A stretch of DNA of 64,000 nucleotides from Pseudomonas viridiflava. Lineage in GTDB: Bacteria > Pseudomonadota > Gammaproteobacteria > Pseudomonadales > Pseudomonadaceae. The first letter of the stretch is position 1, and each line of letters opens with the position of its first letter. Made by a program: the position numbers and the translations under genes. The notes under the pieces are model-generated. The model worked only from the letters and a program-made list of their open reading frames with translations, searched no databases and was not told where the DNA came from. This document shows positions 7,300 through 16,217 of the stretch, one piece after another. Location of the stretch: NCBI RefSeq assembly GCF_900590755.1, contig NZ_UUOC01000001.1:372001-436000 (forward strand), in the 5' to 3' direction.

Positions 7300-8724
7300 T
7301 CAAGCGGTTTGTTCCAACAAGTCGACCAGCGTTGCGCGATAGGCTTTCAAGGCTTGCGCTTGCATGGCATGTTGGCCGTCAAAAACGACCTGTCTGCCGC
7401 CCACGAACACATCGCGGACCGGGTTATTTCCGTGCTCGCAGAACACCAGTGAAGACAGCAATTGGGCTGGATTGCCCGGGTCAATATTGGGTGCATTCGA
7501 GTCAATGATTACCAGGTCGGCGCGCTGGCCTACCATCAGCCCCGCAACCGGGCGGCCAGAGGCTGCGGCACCGCCGCTGAGCGCCTGACTGAATAGACGG
7601 TCCGCCACCGCTGGCGCCTCAGGGCTGGCCAACACGTTGCGACGGCGATGCAGGAGGCGCTGGCCATATTCAAGAAGACGCAATTCGGCCCAAGGGTTAA
7701 CTGCCACGTTGCTATCTGATCCAATGCCCCAGCGGCCATCAGTAGCAAGGAAACGCTGAGCATCAAACAGGCCGTCGCCTAGATTGGCTTCGGTGGTCAG
7801 GCAAAGGCCGACGGTGGTCCCGCTGCGCGCCAAAGCAGCATATTCGCTATCGTCCATGTGAGTGGCGTGCACCAGACACCACCGACTATCCAGTGGCTGA
7901 TGATCCACCAACCACTGCACCGGCCGTTGGCCGAGCACCGTCACACAGTCATCGACCTCTCGGGTCTGCTCGGCGATATGAATATGCACGGGAGCTCGCG
8001 GGTCCTGCTCATCGAGGCCCTCGATCAACCTCGACAAAGAGTCCTCGCTCACCGCTCGCAACGAATGGGGTGCGACGCCATAGCGTAGGTTACCGTTTTG
8101 CGGACGCTCGTTTTGCAGGTGCTCACGCAGTTCCAGGATCCACTCGGGTGAGTTAATGAAGCGCCTCTGGTGCGGCAAAGGCTCGGAATGGCCGAAGCCG
8201 CTGTACTGGTACATGACTGGCAGCAGGGTAAGACCGATTCCTGCCTCCTCTGCGGCCCGAACAACGCGCAGGGACAGTTCGGCGGGATTGGCATAGGGCT
8301 TTCCATCGGCGCCATGGTGCACATAGTGAAACTCGCACACCGAGGTGTATCCGGCCTTGAGCATCTCGATGTAAAGGTACCGGCCAATGACTTGCAGGTG
8401 ATGCGGCTGCAAACGCTGGGCAAATCGATAAATCAGGGTGCGCCAGCTCCAGAAAGAGTCGGCAGGATCGCCCATGGTTTCAGTCAAGCCGGCCATGGCA
8501 CGCTGGAACGTATGCGAATGCAGATTGGGCATACCGCTGATCAACGGCCCTTGGGCCACAGGTGTGCCTTGCGGGGGTGTCGCACCCACACTCACGGTGG
8601 TCAGATCGCCAGCAGCGTTCCAGCTCAGCAAGACGTTGCGCTGCCAGCCGCCAGGCAGCAAAGCATTGTGGGCGAACAAACTGCCATGAGCGTGAGCGGC
8701 AGCAGAATCTATAGGCGTATCCAA
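7300..8724 (-). CDS. hutF: Formimidoylglutamate deiminase (N-formimino-L-glutamate iminohydrolase)
   Basis: A 474-residue amidohydrolase. It converts N-formimino-L-glutamate to N-formyl-L-glutamate and ammonia in the five-step histidine pathway of Pseudomonas. The zinc-binding 'HSHTFQRAMAGL' block is very characteristic of HutF, followed by 'YLYIEMLKAGYTSVCEFHYVHH', 'VHIHIAEQ', 'LVHATHMD' and 'GIGSDSNVAVNPWAELRLLEYGQRL' with the catalytic Asp. The open frame reaches a start at 8865 inside the ABC ATPase gene, but the extension is unlike HutF. The TTG at 8724, with AGAGG 5 bases before it, gives the normal N-terminus ('HGSLFAHNALLPGGWQRNV'). No other hut gene is nearby. The gene ends an operon with an ABC transporter, so the transported compound is probably formiminoglutamate or a relative. 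Confidence 0.93.
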   Translation of the reverse strand: MDTPIDSAAAHAHGSLFAHNALLPGGWQRNVLLSWNAAGDLTTVSVGATPPQGTPVAQGPLISGMPNLHSHTFQRAMAGLTETMGDPADSFWSWRTLIYRFAQRLQPHHLQVIGRYLYIEMLKAGYTSVCEFHYVHHGADGKPYANPAELSLRVVRAAEEAGIGLTLLPVMYQYSGFGHSEPLPHQRRFINSPEWILELREHLQNERPQNGNLRYGVAPHSLRAVSEDSLSRLIEGLDEQDPRAPVHIHIAEQTREVDDCVTVLGQRPVQWLVDHQPLDSRWCLVHATHMDDSEYAALARSGTTVGLCLTTEANLGDGLFDAQRFLATDGRWGIGSDSNVAVNPWAELRLLEYGQRLLHRRRNVLASPEAPAVADRLFSQALSGGAAASGRPVAGLMVGQRADLVIIDSNAPNIDPGNPAQLLSSLVFCEHGNNPVRDVFVGGRQVVFDGQHAMQAQALKAYRATLVDLLEQTA

Positions 8725-8758
8725 GAGGACCTCTGGGCAATGAGTCGAGCGCAGGTTG

Positions 8759-9532
8759 TCAGAGAGCTGGGGCCGCGTCGCGTGACAACACGCTTTGCAG
8801 GAAACTGCGGGTACGCGCTTCGCGAGGCTCAGTAAAAAGCTCGGCCGGTGGTGCGGCTTCGACAATGGCGCCCTGATCCATGACCACCACCACGTCGGCT
8901 ACCTCACGGGCGAAGCCCATTTCATGGGTGACGATGATCATGGTCATACCTTCGGATGCCAGGGTCTTCATGACCTGCAATACCTCGCCCACAAGCTCCG
9001 GATCCAGCGCCGAAGTAGGCTCATCAAAGAGCATGACTTTAGGCTCCATGGCCAATGCTCTGGCAATGGCCACCCGCTGTTTCTGCCCCCCGGACAATGT
9101 GCCGGGGTATACCTGGGCCTTTTCCTTGAGGCCCACCTTCTCCAGCAGGCGCAAGCCTTGCTCTTCGGCTGCCTGCCGCGACTTACCACGCAGAGCCATA
9201 GGCGCCAGAGTAATGTTGTCGAGCACACTAAGATGTGGAAACAGGTTGAACGACTGGAACACCATGCCCACTTCGCTGCGCAGGGCGTCGAGTTTGCTTT
9301 CTGACATCATCCGCCCGTCCTCCACTACTGTGTGGCCGCAAGCGCGAAGCGTTCCGCCTTCCGCAGTCTCCAGCCCATTCATGCAGCGCAGGAAGGTGCT
9401 CTTGCCTGATCCGCTGGGCCCGATCACTACGACCGCCTGGCTGGCCTGAATGCTGAAGTCGATGTTATGCAGAACCTGGTGGGTACCGAAGGATTTGCTC
9501 AGGTTGTGGATGTCGATGATTGTCTCGCTCAT
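8759..9532 (-). CDS. Polar amino-acid ABC transporter ATPase
   Basis: A 257-residue nucleotide-binding subunit of the GlnQ/HisP type. Walker A is GPSGSGKST, the Q-loop lies in '[20 protein letters not shown]', the signature is '[15 protein letters not shown]', Walker B '[13 protein letters not shown]', and the switch histidine is in 'MIIVTHEM'. The ATG shares one base with the permease stop (TGATG), so the two are translationally coupled; a GTG one codon earlier is a less likely start. It energises import with the single permease and binding protein upstream. HutF starts 34 bases downstream. Confidence 0.95.
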   Translation of the reverse strand: MSETIIDIHNLSKSFGTHQVLHNIDFSIQASQAVVVIGPSGSGKSTFLRCMNGLETAEGGTLRACGHTVVEDGRMMSESKLDALRSEVGMVFQSFNLFPHLSVLDNITLAPMALRGKSRQAAEEQGLRLLEKVGLKEKAQVYPGTLSGGQKQRVAIARALAMEPKVMLFDEPTSALDPELVGEVLQVMKTLASEGMTMIIVTHEMGFAREVADVVVVMDQGAIVEAAPPAELFTEPREARTRSFLQSVLSRDAAPAL

Positions 9533-10197
9533 CACACTCTCCCGTCGGCACGCAGCACTTTCTCAGTGCGGCGCAGAATCAATGTCGTAGTGCTGGTGAG
9601 CACCAGGTAGATAAAGGCAATGGCCAGGTAGACCTCAAGCGAGCGATAGGAAACGCTGATGATCTTCTCGCCTTCATGCATCACGTCGGCGATGGTCAGC
9701 AGCGATACCAGCGCCGAGTTCTTGATCAAGGCAATGAATTCGTTACCCAAGGCAGGAATCATGCGCACGAAGGCCTGAGGCAGGACGACTTTGCGCATCG
9801 CCAGTTTGTGTGGCAAACCCAGCGAGCGAGCGGCCTCCATCTGGCCCTTTTCCACCGACTGGATCGAGCCGCGCACGATCTCCGATACATACGCCGCGCT
9901 GTAGATGCCCAATCCGAAGATCCCGCACACATAGGCTGGCAATTGAATGCCAAAGTGCGGCAGACCAAAGAACAGGATGAATAACTGCACCAGCAGCGGC
10001 GTACCGCGCACCAGTGTCAGGTAGGTGGTGCACAGGCCGTAGATGACTTGACGCTTGGGGTTCAAGCGCCCCAGCCCGATCAACAGTCCCAGCACGCAGC
10101 CAAGCACCAGTGCAGCGGCGGTAATTTCGATGGTGATCAGGGTGCCGGAAGCGAGCGCGCGCCAGCCGTCCCAGACGGGGGAAAAGTCGAGGTCCAT
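9532..10197 (-). CDS. Polar amino-acid ABC transporter permease
   Basis: A 221-residue inner-membrane subunit of the HisM/GlnP type, with about five hydrophobic segments. The N-terminal '[35 protein letters not shown]' is the typical opening. The ATPase-coupling loop reads '[34 protein letters not shown]'. Only one permease gene is present, so the transporter probably uses a homodimer. It follows the binding-protein gene by 81 bases and is coupled to the ATPase gene. Confidence 0.94.
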   Translation of the reverse strand: MDLDFSPVWDGWRALASGTLITIEITAAALVLGCVLGLLIGLGRLNPKRQVIYGLCTTYLTLVRGTPLLVQLFILFFGLPHFGIQLPAYVCGIFGLGIYSAAYVSEIVRGSIQSVEKGQMEAARSLGLPHKLAMRKVVLPQAFVRMIPALGNEFIALIKNSALVSLLTIADVMHEGEKIISVSYRSLEVYLAIAFIYLVLTSTTTLILRRTEKVLRADGRV

Positions 10198-10278
10198 GAT
10201 GTGATCCGCAAAGGCTTATATGGAGTAGCTGGATGTTCGCAGCCCGGCAGCGGTAACTGACCGGGCTGCTACCGAGGC

Positions 10279-11034
10279 TTATTCTTTTGTCGTGCCGAAC
10301 CACTTCTGCGTCAAAGCGGCATATTCGCCGTTACTACGCAGGGTCTGCAGCGCTGTGTTCATCTGCTGTTGCAGTTCGGTATCATTTTTGCGAATAGCGA
10401 AACCATAAAGCTCCGTGGTCAAGCCTTGGTCGAGCACGCGAACCTTGGGCTGGCTCTTCGCATACTCTACTGCCGCCGGACGACCAGTGACTGCAGCATT
10501 GACCCGGCCAATGGCCAGAAGATCGAACATTGCCTGGTTCTTCTCGACTTCCACCACCTCCACCGCCGGGTAGTTGTTTTTCAGGAAATCAATGGACTTG
10601 GTGCCCACTTGCGCCGAGACCTTCTTGCCCTTCACCAGATCAACCGGTGCGTTGATGGTGGAGTCATCTTTGAGAACCAGTACAGCCAGACCGCCGCGAT
10701 AGTAGGAGTCGGTGAAGTTCACCACCTTCTGACGCTCTTCGGTCATGTAGATCGCTGAAGCCGCGACATCGAAGCGGTTGGAAATCAAGCCTGGGATCAA
10801 TCCCTTGAAGCCGATATCTACCCACTCGACTTTCTTGTTCAACTGCTTGCCGATAGCTTCGATCAGCTCGACATCGAAGCCAGTGCGTTTGCCGTCTTGC
10901 ACGAACTCCATCGGTGGAAAGGTGGCATCGGTGCCAACACGCATCACTTCATCGGCTGCCTGGGCCGAGTTACAGAGCGACGCTAGGAGAACAAATGCCG
11001 CAGCCACGGGGGTGAACAACTTCAACGCTTTCAT
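10279..11034 (-). CDS. Periplasmic substrate-binding protein of amino-acid ABC transporter
   Basis: A 251-residue family-3 binding protein. Its signal peptide ends in 'CNSAQA', and the mature start is 'ADEVMRVGTDATFPPMEF'. 'GFDVELIEAIGKQLNKKVEWV' and 'GLIPGLISNRFDVAASAIYMTEERQKVVNFT' are standard for amino-acid binders. The open frame extends to 11109, but the ATG at 11034, preceded by AAGGAA, gives a proper signal peptide. The 59-base gap after the IclR gene holds a small inverted repeat (GTCCT/AGGAC, 11059-11071) followed by a T-rich tract in the direction of transcription, perhaps a weak attenuator. The ligand is unproven; the HutF context suggests a histidine-derived acid. Confidence 0.94.
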   Translation of the reverse strand: MKALKLFTPVAAAFVLLASLCNSAQAADEVMRVGTDATFPPMEFVQDGKRTGFDVELIEAIGKQLNKKVEWVDIGFKGLIPGLISNRFDVAASAIYMTEERQKVVNFTDSYYRGGLAVLVLKDDSTINAPVDLVKGKKVSAQVGTKSIDFLKNNYPAVEVVEVEKNQAMFDLLAIGRVNAAVTGRPAAVEYAKSQPKVRVLDQGLTTELYGFAIRKNDTELQQQMNTALQTLRSNGEYAALTQKWFGTTKE

Positions 11035-11093
11035 CGCAAATTCCTTCGGCGAAAACAAGTCCTTACAGGACCTGGACGGTGGGTAAGCGGCAG

Positions 11094-11831
11094 TTAGAAA
11101 CGGTTGCAAATGCGGCTGGCTGCTTTTCTGGTGAGACTGATCAACTCAGCCTCCCGTGGGCCAACGCGCAGTGAAGGCGCCATTAACGTAATGGTGCCCT
11201 CAAGGGTTCGTTCCGCTGAAATCAACGGGACGCTAACGCCCCAGACGCCCAGATCGACCTCACTGTCACTGGTGGCATAGCCATTCTTTCGGATCAGCGC
11301 GAGTTCGGTTTCCAGCCGGAGGACGTCAATCGAACTCTGTCCAGATTGTTCTTCAATCAGCGTTCGTTGCAGCGAGTCGGGCAGGAACGCCAACAGGCTC
11401 TTGGCCGATGCACCATGTGTCATCGAGTGAGCGCGACCTTTTGTAAACGAACATCGCAATGAATTACTGCTTTCTTCCATGGCGATGCAGACCATCTGGC
11501 CATTGCTGTACACCAGCAGCCCCACGCTTTCGCCAGTGCGCTCGACCAATGCACTGATTTCGTCCCGGCTCTGGCTGATCAGATTCGAGGTCTGATCAAA
11601 GCCCCATGCCAATTGCACGCCAGTAGCTCCCGGTTCATAGAGCCCGGTTGTCATATGCTCTTGCAGCAAGCCCCACTTTTTCAACGAGCCCAGATGCCGA
11701 TATACAGTGCTCAACGGCATCTGCACCTGGGCGGCGATGCGTTTAGCGGCAATCGGCTGCCCTGCCTTGGCCACACAGGTCAACACCTGAAGGACTCGGT
11801 CGACAATGCTCGTGGTTCGTAATTCGTTCAT
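11094..11831 (-). CDS. IclR-family transcriptional regulator
   Basis: A 245-residue regulator. The N-terminal winged helix covers 'IVDRVLQVLTCVAKAGQPIAAKRIAAQVQMPLSTVYRHLGSL', and the effector-binding domain runs from about residue 80 ('GATGVQLAWGF', 'SMTHGASAKSLLAFLP'). The frame is open to 11951, but the ATG at 11831 matches the family's usual start. It is the first gene of the leftward set IclR, binding protein, permease, ATPase, hutF, so it probably controls these genes and itself. A pair of TTCTCAAT repeats lies directly upstream. Confidence 0.9.
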   Translation of the reverse strand: MNELRTTSIVDRVLQVLTCVAKAGQPIAAKRIAAQVQMPLSTVYRHLGSLKKWGLLQEHMTTGLYEPGATGVQLAWGFDQTSNLISQSRDEISALVERTGESVGLLVYSNGQMVCIAMEESSNSLRCSFTKGRAHSMTHGASAKSLLAFLPDSLQRTLIEEQSGQSSIDVLRLETELALIRKNGYATSDSEVDLGVWGVSVPLISAERTLEGTITLMAPSLRVGPREAELISLTRKAASRICNRF

Positions 11832-11851
11832 GGGTTCACTATAAGAATAAT

Positions 11852-11879
11852 TTCTCAATCCAGAAGAGCGATTCTCAAT
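11852..11879. promoter_or_regulatory. Direct repeat upstream of the IclR gene, possible operator
   Basis: TTCTCAAT occurs at 11852-11859 and again at 11872-11879, exactly 20 bases apart (about two helical turns), which suits binding by a dimer-of-dimers such as an IclR protein. The inner copy overlaps a short AGAA/TTCT inverted repeat next to the start codon. Function is inferred from spacing and position. Confidence 0.35.
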
Positions 11880-11960
11880 GAGTGGGAAAGCGATCACAAT
11901 TCCCGAATGGCTATGGGGGTCCGAACGTTTGCCTGGCAAAAACAACCGCACTCAGGAACG

Positions 11961-14900
11961 CTATGAGCCTTGTCTTTGCACAACAGGTTTGCCCTGCGGA
12001 CGAATCTTGAACCAGATCGAGTACATCGCAGGCAGGAAGACCAGCGTCATGACGGTGCCCCCTAGCGTGCCTCCAATCAAGGTGTAAGCCAGGGTGCCCC
12101 AGAACACTGAGTGTGTTAGCGGGATGAATGCCAGGATCGCCGCCACTGCGGTGAGCAATACCGGTCGAGCGCGCTGTACCGTTGCTTCAACGACCGCATG
12201 GAACGGGTCCAGCCCTTCCTTTTCGTTGTGATCGATTTGTCCTATCAGGATCAGGGTGTTACGCATGAGGATCCCGGACAACGCGATTAGCCCGACAAGG
12301 GCGTTGATACCGAATGGCTGGTTGAACAGCAGCAGTGTTGGAACGACGCCGATCAATCCAAGCGGCGCGGTGAAAAACACCATCACCATGGCCGACATAG
12401 AGCGCACCTGAAGGATGATGATCAGCAAGGTGATTGCGATCATGATCGGAAACAGCGGCAGCAGCGCGACAGTAGCCTTTGCAGACTCCTCAATGGATCC
12501 AGCCTGATCAATGCGATAGCCGGCCGGAAGGCCATCCATGATCGGTTGCAGCTCTTTAATGAGCTTTGCGGACACATCCGGGGGTTGCAGATGCTCGGCA
12601 ATGTCGCCGCGCACGGTGATGGTCGGTACGCGGTCGCGGCGGCGCAGAATCGGATCCTCCATCCGCACTCCGACCTCGCCTATCTGTGAAAGCGGAATAC
12701 GCTGACCGGCCGAGCCCACGAGAGTAAAGCCCTCGATCTTCGCAGGATCGAGCCGGATATCACCCGCTGCCCGCCCCATCACCTCAACTGAACGGATGTC
12801 TTCGCGAACAGAAGTGATCGGGATACCAGAAAGCAAGAACTGCAATTGCTGTGCAACGGCGCTCGATGTCAGGCCGACTGCCTGCAATCGATCCTGATCC
12901 AGGGAGAAATGCAGAGTGGGCACTCGCGGTCCCCAATCGCTGTTGACTGTCCGCATCATTGGACTGGCCAGCATGACGGTTTCTACCCGGCCAGCAATCT
13001 CACGCAACGTGTCAGGGTTAGGCCCCGTGACGCGATACGCCACAGGAAACGGCGAGTAAGGACCAAACACGAGTTGCGTCACCCGAACCTGAGCTTCTGG
13101 TGCGAGTCCTTGAGCCACAGCTTCACGAATCTTAAGTTTGAGAGTTTCACGTGCCTCCTGACTTTCAGTCAGTACGACGATTTTGGCGAACGAGGGGTCT
13201 GGCAGTTCCGGAGCCATCGCCAGATAAAAACGCGGCGAGCCCTGCCCGATGTAGGACGTAACGATCTTCGCTGCATCCTGCTTTTGCAGCCATGCTTCTA
13301 CTTTTGCTGTCGTGGCGCTGGTCTGCTCAATGGATGTTCCATAGGGCATTTGCACTTCGATCAGCACTTCCGGGCGATCTGACGTCGGGAAGAACTGTTT
13401 TTTAACCAGCCCCATCCCGAGAATCGCCACAACAAACGCAGCGATCACCGCACCTGCCACCCACCATTTGCGGGCAATGACGCGCGCCAGGACTCGTCGA
13501 AAACGGTTGTAATGCGCGGTGTCATAAATGGCAGCATGCCCGCCTTCAACCGGCTTGATGTCGGGTAACAGCTTCACACCCAGATAAGGCGTGAAGACCA
13601 CTGCAACTACCCAGGAAGCAATCAAGGCGATGCCGACAATCCAGAACATGTTGCTGGTGTACTCGCCAGCAGTCGACTGCGCAAAACCATTGGGCATGAA
13701 GCCGACAGCAGTGACTAAGGTACCTGCAAGCATCGGAGCGGCTGTGTGGCTCCAGGCGTAAGCCGAAGCCTTGATCCGGTCGTAGCCTTCCTCCATCTTC
13801 ACCACCATCATTTCGATGGCGATGATGGCGTCGTCGACTAACAACCCCAGCGCCAGGATCAATGATCCCAAGGTAATTCGGTCAAAGTTCTTGCCCGTGG
13901 CTTCCATCACTACAAAGACGATAGCCAGTGTAAGCGGCACGGCCGCAGCAACGACCACCCCTACTCGCCAGCCCATACTGAGGAAGCAGACCAGCATCAC
14001 GACCAGCAACGCGACGAAGAACTTGATCATGAACTCGTCAACGGCCGAGCTGATGTTCACCGACTGATCAGTGACCTTCGAAAGTGTCATGCCCAATGGC
14101 ATGCTTTGATTGATGTTGGCCGTCACGGCATCCAGCGCTTTACCCAGGTCGAGACCGTTCCAGCCGTCGCGCATCACGATACCCAGTAACAAGGCAGGCT
14201 CGCCCTGGTTGCGGACCAGAAAAGTTGCCGGGTCCTCGTAGCCGCGCTCTACGGTCGCGACGTCCGAAAGCTTCAGCGTTTTAGCCCGCACCACCATGGG
14301 CGTGTTGCGAATTTTCTCAAGCGTATCGAGGGCACCCTCCAAGCGCAGAAACACCTGAGGCCCACTGGTTTCAATCGAGCCCGCAGGTGTCAGAACGTTC
14401 TGGTTATTGAGGGCGGAAAAGATGTCCTGAGGCGAGACGCCCAGAGTGGCCAGCCGGTCATGGGAGAACGATACGAAGATGCGTTCGGCTTGCTCACCGA
14501 TGATGTTGATCTTCTTCACGCCCGGGACATGCAGCAGACGCTGGCGCAGCGCTTCAGCGTCGCGCACCAGTAACCGCTGGGGTTCACCCTTGGCCTTCAA
14601 CGCAAAAAGCGCAAAGGTCACGTCCGAGAATTCGTCATTGACCATCGGACCGATGACGCCCGCGGGCAAGGTTTTCGCTGCATCACTGAGTTTTTTACGC
14701 GCCTGATAAAACTCCTCCTGCACTTGGGCAGGCGGGGTTTTGTCCAGGAGTGAAACCATGGTGAATGCCAGACCGGCCCGGGTATAGGTCTCGCTGCGGT
14801 CGTACCACTTCAATTCCTGCATGCGTTTTTCAAGCGGCTCAGCGACCAGGTCCTGCATTTCTTGAGCGGTTGCCCCAGGCCACGCAGAAATGACGGTCAT

Positions 14901-15047
14901 TTGCTTGACCGTAAACGGCGGATCTTCTGCACGCCCGAGCTTGAAAAATGAGAGCGTACCGGCCACTCCGATCAGAAAGATAAGAAACAGCGTGATGGAC
15001 CGCTCGCGGACCGCCAGTGCAGACAGATTGAAACGTCCCACGCTCAT
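11961..15047 (-). CDS. RND-family multidrug efflux permease
   Basis: A 1028-residue inner-membrane proton antiporter of a tripartite pump, about the usual length (1020-1050). It shows the two-fold repeat of one transmembrane helix, a large periplasmic loop, then a bundle. The TM4 Asp pair is in 'LGLLVDDAIIAIEMM'. In the second half, 'GILMRNTLILIGQID' puts arginine where AcrB/MexB have the TM10 lysine, as in a subfamily of RND pumps distinct from MexB. The conserved start is 'ERSITLFLIFLIGVAGTLSFFKLGRAEDPPFTVKQM'. It overlaps the adaptor gene by ATGA. The substrates cannot be predicted. Confidence 0.95.
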   Translation of the reverse strand: MSVGRFNLSALAVRERSITLFLIFLIGVAGTLSFFKLGRAEDPPFTVKQMTVISAWPGATAQEMQDLVAEPLEKRMQELKWYDRSETYTRAGLAFTMVSLLDKTPPAQVQEEFYQARKKLSDAAKTLPAGVIGPMVNDEFSDVTFALFALKAKGEPQRLLVRDAEALRQRLLHVPGVKKINIIGEQAERIFVSFSHDRLATLGVSPQDIFSALNNQNVLTPAGSIETSGPQVFLRLEGALDTLEKIRNTPMVVRAKTLKLSDVATVERGYEDPATFLVRNQGEPALLLGIVMRDGWNGLDLGKALDAVTANINQSMPLGMTLSKVTDQSVNISSAVDEFMIKFFVALLVVMLVCFLSMGWRVGVVVAAAVPLTLAIVFVVMEATGKNFDRITLGSLILALGLLVDDAIIAIEMMVVKMEEGYDRIKASAYAWSHTAAPMLAGTLVTAVGFMPNGFAQSTAGEYTSNMFWIVGIALIASWVVAVVFTPYLGVKLLPDIKPVEGGHAAIYDTAHYNRFRRVLARVIARKWWVAGAVIAAFVVAILGMGLVKKQFFPTSDRPEVLIEVQMPYGTSIEQTSATTAKVEAWLQKQDAAKIVTSYIGQGSPRFYLAMAPELPDPSFAKIVVLTESQEARETLKLKIREAVAQGLAPEAQVRVTQLVFGPYSPFPVAYRVTGPNPDTLREIAGRVETVMLASPMMRTVNSDWGPRVPTLHFSLDQDRLQAVGLTSSAVAQQLQFLLSGIPITSVREDIRSVEVMGRAAGDIRLDPAKIEGFTLVGSAGQRIPLSQIGEVGVRMEDPILRRRDRVPTITVRGDIAEHLQPPDVSAKLIKELQPIMDGLPAGYRIDQAGSIEESAKATVALLPLFPIMIAITLLIIILQVRSMSAMVMVFFTAPLGLIGVVPTLLLFNQPFGINALVGLIALSGILMRNTLILIGQIDHNEKEGLDPFHAVVEATVQRARPVLLTAVAAILAFIPLTHSVFWGTLAYTLIGGTLGGTVMTLVFLPAMYSIWFKIRPQGKPVVQRQGS

Positions 15048-16144
15048 GGTCGCTCCCCGGTAACGCCAGCCCCATTCACCAGCACTTCTTCACCTTCGTG
15101 AAGTAAATGCGCTCCTAGTGCGACGACCTGCTCGCCTGCCTTGAGAGGAGCACTCACCCTTGCCGAATCGTCACTGAGCCCCAGCACTTGAACAGCACGC
15201 CAGGTCACTTTCGTCGGTGTACCTGCGATGACCCAGACACCCGGCCCCTGACCTGGATCATGGAGGGCGGCAATAGGTACCGCGAGCGCGTCCTGGACAC
15301 CTTTGCTGCCAGCGATATCGAGCGTGACCGTTGAGCCCAGTGGCGCGTTGACGTTTGCGCCCTCAAGCACATACCTGGCTTCGAAAGTACGCGTCAGCGG
15401 ATCCGCAGCGTCGGAGAGCAGCCGTAGCTTTGCAGGGATCACGCTCGCACCGCTCCCATACAACCTGGCCTGAGCCTGGTCACCGATTGATGGACGCAAC
15501 GTTTCGGGTAAGTGGACAAGGGCTTCGCGCTGCCCAGCCTTTGCAAGTCGGACCACGGGCTGGCCTGCAGCAACGACTTGTCCGGGCTCTGCCAGGGTGT
15601 CCATGACGACCCCATCGGCATCAGCCAGTAGAACGGCGTACCCCGTTGCGTTGCGAGCAACGTTGGCCTGTGCCTGCGCAGCATTCAGGTCTGCTTTTGC
15701 CGTGTCAGCCAGGGACTTAATCCGGTCGTAGGCCGAAGCGGAGATCGCACCCGCCGCTACCAGGTCGCGATTACGGGCTTCGTCATCCCCGGTCTGCTTG
15801 GCTCTTGCCGTGGCTGCGGCGACCGCCTGCTGCTGGGCCTGCGCCTGTAGACCAAGATCAATGGGGTCCAGGCGCATGAGCGGCTGACCCCGTTTGACGG
15901 ATTGGCCGGAATCGACCAAGCGCTCCAGCACCTTGCCCGACACACGAAATCCCAAGTCGCTCTGAACGCGAGCGACTACTACACCGGTGAAGGAACGCGA
16001 TGCGTTATCAGCCCTCGCAACAGCCGCCGCCCTCACCAGAGGAGGTTGATTACGAGGATCGTGCGCACTCGACGATTCACCGCATGCAGTCAAAACGAGA
16101 GGCAGCAAGCAAGCGGCAATGGTTGCAGGTCTGAACCGGAGCAT
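15044..16144 (-). CDS. RND efflux periplasmic adaptor lipoprotein (membrane fusion protein)
   Basis: A 366-residue HlyD/AcrA-type adaptor. The lipobox 'LVLTAC' places a lipidated cysteine at about residue 21. The first biotinyl-lipoyl half is 'GFRVSGKVLERLVDSGQSVKRGQPLMRLDP', then comes an Ala/Gln-rich alpha-hairpin coiled coil (about 105-165), then the second half 'ADGVVMDTLAEPGQVVAAGQPVVRLA', followed by beta-barrel and membrane-proximal domains. It links the permease encoded just downstream to an outer-membrane factor. A 24-bp operator shared with the outer-membrane factor gene lies 48 bases before its start. Confidence 0.94.
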   Translation of the reverse strand: MLRFRPATIAACLLPLVLTACGESSSAHDPRNQPPLVRAAAVARADNASRSFTGVVVARVQSDLGFRVSGKVLERLVDSGQSVKRGQPLMRLDPIDLGLQAQAQQQAVAAATARAKQTGDDEARNRDLVAAGAISASAYDRIKSLADTAKADLNAAQAQANVARNATGYAVLLADADGVVMDTLAEPGQVVAAGQPVVRLAKAGQREALVHLPETLRPSIGDQAQARLYGSGASVIPAKLRLLSDAADPLTRTFEARYVLEGANVNAPLGSTVTLDIAGSKGVQDALAVPIAALHDPGQGPGVWVIAGTPTKVTWRAVQVLGLSDDSARVSAPLKAGEQVVALGAHLLHEGEEVLVNGAGVTGERP

Positions 16145-16191
16145 GGGATCCCTTAATTCAAGAAATGAGCAGGGAACCGATTTTCCGGACA

Positions 16192-16215
16192 GTGACCATA
16201 TTAGTCAATAGTCAC
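16192..16215. promoter_or_regulatory. Operator copy 1 of the efflux TetR repressor, before the adaptor gene
   Basis: Inverted repeat GTGAC-N14-GTCAC, 24 bp in all, in the 73-base gap between the tetR stop and the adaptor start. The minus-strand -10-like TAATAT lies within it. The same arms and spacing recur at 16871-16894, strong evidence that both belong to one regulator. Confidence 0.7.
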
Positions 16216-16217
16216 AG

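Noticed and set aside
8170..8835. Plus-strand frame of 221 codons
   Set aside because: Antisense to hutF and the ABC ATPase end; both have strong family motifs.
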